From an uncultured Bacteroidales bacterium (lineage in GTDB: Bacteria; Bacteroidota; Bacteroidia; Bacteroidales; Muribaculaceae), in the NCBI GenBank assembly GCA_947644715.1, contig CANSAP010000002.1, positions 62,001 through 126,000 on the forward strand: a stretch of DNA of 64,000 bases. Direction: 5' to 3'. The translations under genes were made by a program, and so were the position numbers. The notes beneath the pieces are model-generated. The model was not told where the DNA came from and made no database searches. It was given only the letters and a program-made list of their open reading frames with translations. Shown here piece by piece: positions 63,292-64,000 of this stretch (position 1 is the first letter of the stretch; every line of letters starts with the position of its first letter).

Positions 63292-64000
63292 TCAGCGGGT
63301 TGCTTTGTAGGTGATGGTCTGACCGTCGGGCGAGGTGAAGGTCACGAGGTAGATGCCAGCGGGGAAGCCTACGAGGCTTGCTGAGGCTTCAGTGGTGTTG
63401 CGACCCCAGAGCAGAGCGCCGTCGTAGCTGTGAATGCTCACTTCGGCAACGTCCATGCCGGTGAGGGTGACAACTGAACCGTTGTAGGCTACGCGGGGTG
63501 CATCAGCAGCCTCCAGGTCGTCGATGCCCACGGGAAGCTTGCCGTCGCGCACACCTTGCAGGTACATGCTGACGCGGATGTCGCCGTCGCCTCCTCTGAA
63601 TTCAGCATCGGGCACGGAGATTCTCACGGTGTGTTCGCCGGCTTCCATCTCGCCGAGGTTGAAGACGCGAATGGGCACGAGGTCGCCGGGGCACCAGTTG
63701 GAGTTGGCCTCCCAAACTTTGTCAGTCTTTTTGTATTGACCGTAGATGCCGTTGCTCTGGGTGTTATAGAAGCGGTAAGGCTCGCAGGACTTGCCGCCGG
63801 GCTTGAAAGTGGCTACGAGCACATCGTCAACATACACGAAGTGGTCGCGGCGGTTGTATTCTTCACCACCGGCAGCTGCGCCATGATTGGAGGTGTTGAG
63901 GGTGAGAGAAGCGTCAGCCACGTTCTCGGGCAGAGTGAACTTCCACGTGCGTGTGGTCTCGCCCACATTGTCGCATGCCTCGGGGTTGTAGTTGTTCAGA
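63292..64000 (-). CDS. PNGase F-related glycan-amidase-like protein with T9SS tail, 5' part outside the window
   Basis: The frame is open to the right edge, so the N-terminal part is missing; about 236 codons are visible. Seen: the C-terminal PNGase F-type beta-domain with SNHGAAAGGEEYNRRDHFVYVDD, a YRFYNTQSN segment and SNWCPGDLVPIRVFNLG; then a T9SS-type domain ending PAGIYLVTFTSPDGQTITYKATR. Known: PNGase F releases N-glycans from glycoproteins; related Bacteroidetes proteins attack host mucin or plant glycans. The catalytic residues of the N-terminal domain cannot be judged here. Family call from recalled motif patterns (GGEEY...R-H...VYVD), not a search. Confidence 0.7.
   Translation of the reverse strand, partial: LNNYNPEACDNVGETTRTWKFTLPENVADASLTLNTSNHGAAAGGEEYNRRDHFVYVDDVLVATFKPGGKSCEPYRFYNTQSNGIYGQYKKTDKVWEANSNWCPGDLVPIRVFNLGEMEAGEHTVRISVPDAEFRGGDGDIRVSMYLQGVRDGKLPVGIDDLEAADAPRVAYNGSVVTLTGMDVAEVSIHSYDGALLWGRNTTEASASLVGFPAGIYLVTFTSPDGQTITYKATR

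Noticed and set aside
1-64000. CRISPR array, insertion sequence, prophage, rRNA or tRNA genes
   Set aside because: No regularly spaced repeats, transposase or integrase motifs, or tRNA/rRNA signatures were seen on either strand. A tRNA scan was not run.

Overview
The window is chromosomal DNA from an anaerobic member of the Bacteroidales, most likely a gut Muribaculaceae-like (S24-7) bacterium. The evidence is a moderately GC-rich genome with Bacteroidetes promoters (TTTG, about 20 nt, TAnnTTTG), a type IX secretion system (T9SS) sortase pair with several T9SS cargo proteins, fused SecDF, and families largely restricted to Bacteroidetes (DUF3078, DUF6377, DUF2851, DUF2807). The family placement is inference; the order is well supported. 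I saw no rRNA, tRNA, insertion sequence, prophage or CRISPR array.

Layout. 1-8160 (+): end of an actin-like ATPase gene and a signal-peptide/one-TM partner, then mutS, a DUF2851 protein, a membrane acyltransferase and a small His/Lys-rich lipoprotein. 8161-17990 (-): a tight seven-gene operon, read right to left: degenerate FAH-fold protein, PorU-like C25 protein, topoisomerase IV subunit B, coaD, S41 protease, DUF3078 protein and a small secreted protein. 18166-21639 (-): PorU. 21777-23463 (-): pheS and nth. 23546-24535 (-): an acyltransferase broken by one in-frame TGA. 24763-26466 (+): a SulP anion transporter. 26452-28414 (-): a two-gene Septu-type anti-phage module (PtuA ATPase, PtuB HNH nuclease). 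28565-34472 (-): a five-gene operon of M16 protease, dusB, DUF2807 protein, polysaccharide flippase and a GH13 amylase.

34762-38252 (+): a DUF6377 sensor/regulator, an orphan promoter-to-terminator unit that may be a small RNA, and a three-gene ECF sigma factor operon. 38366-39661 (-): a DegT-type sugar aminotransferase. 39882-46906 (+): a large starch-degrading T9SS cargo amylase, a TPR/TM/HTH regulator and a TonB-receptor-like outer-membrane protein. 47271-58299: secreted T9SS cargo (LRR protein, jelly-roll/FnIII protein, two tandem endonuclease I proteins), a second TPR/TM/HTH regulator, and acpP-fabF. 58689-64000: secDF, an OmpA-family porin-like protein and the 3' part of a PNGase F-related T9SS cargo gene.

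Common theme. The window combines the machinery that exports and anchors proteins on the surface (SecDF, two PorU-type sortases) with at least six likely clients whose C-terminal tails look like T9SS sorting domains. The predicted client activities (starch, nucleic acid and N-glycan degradation) suit a gut forager of dietary and host polymers. Start codons were moved from the longest ORF where a promoter, signal peptide or neighbouring gene argued for it; each case is stated.
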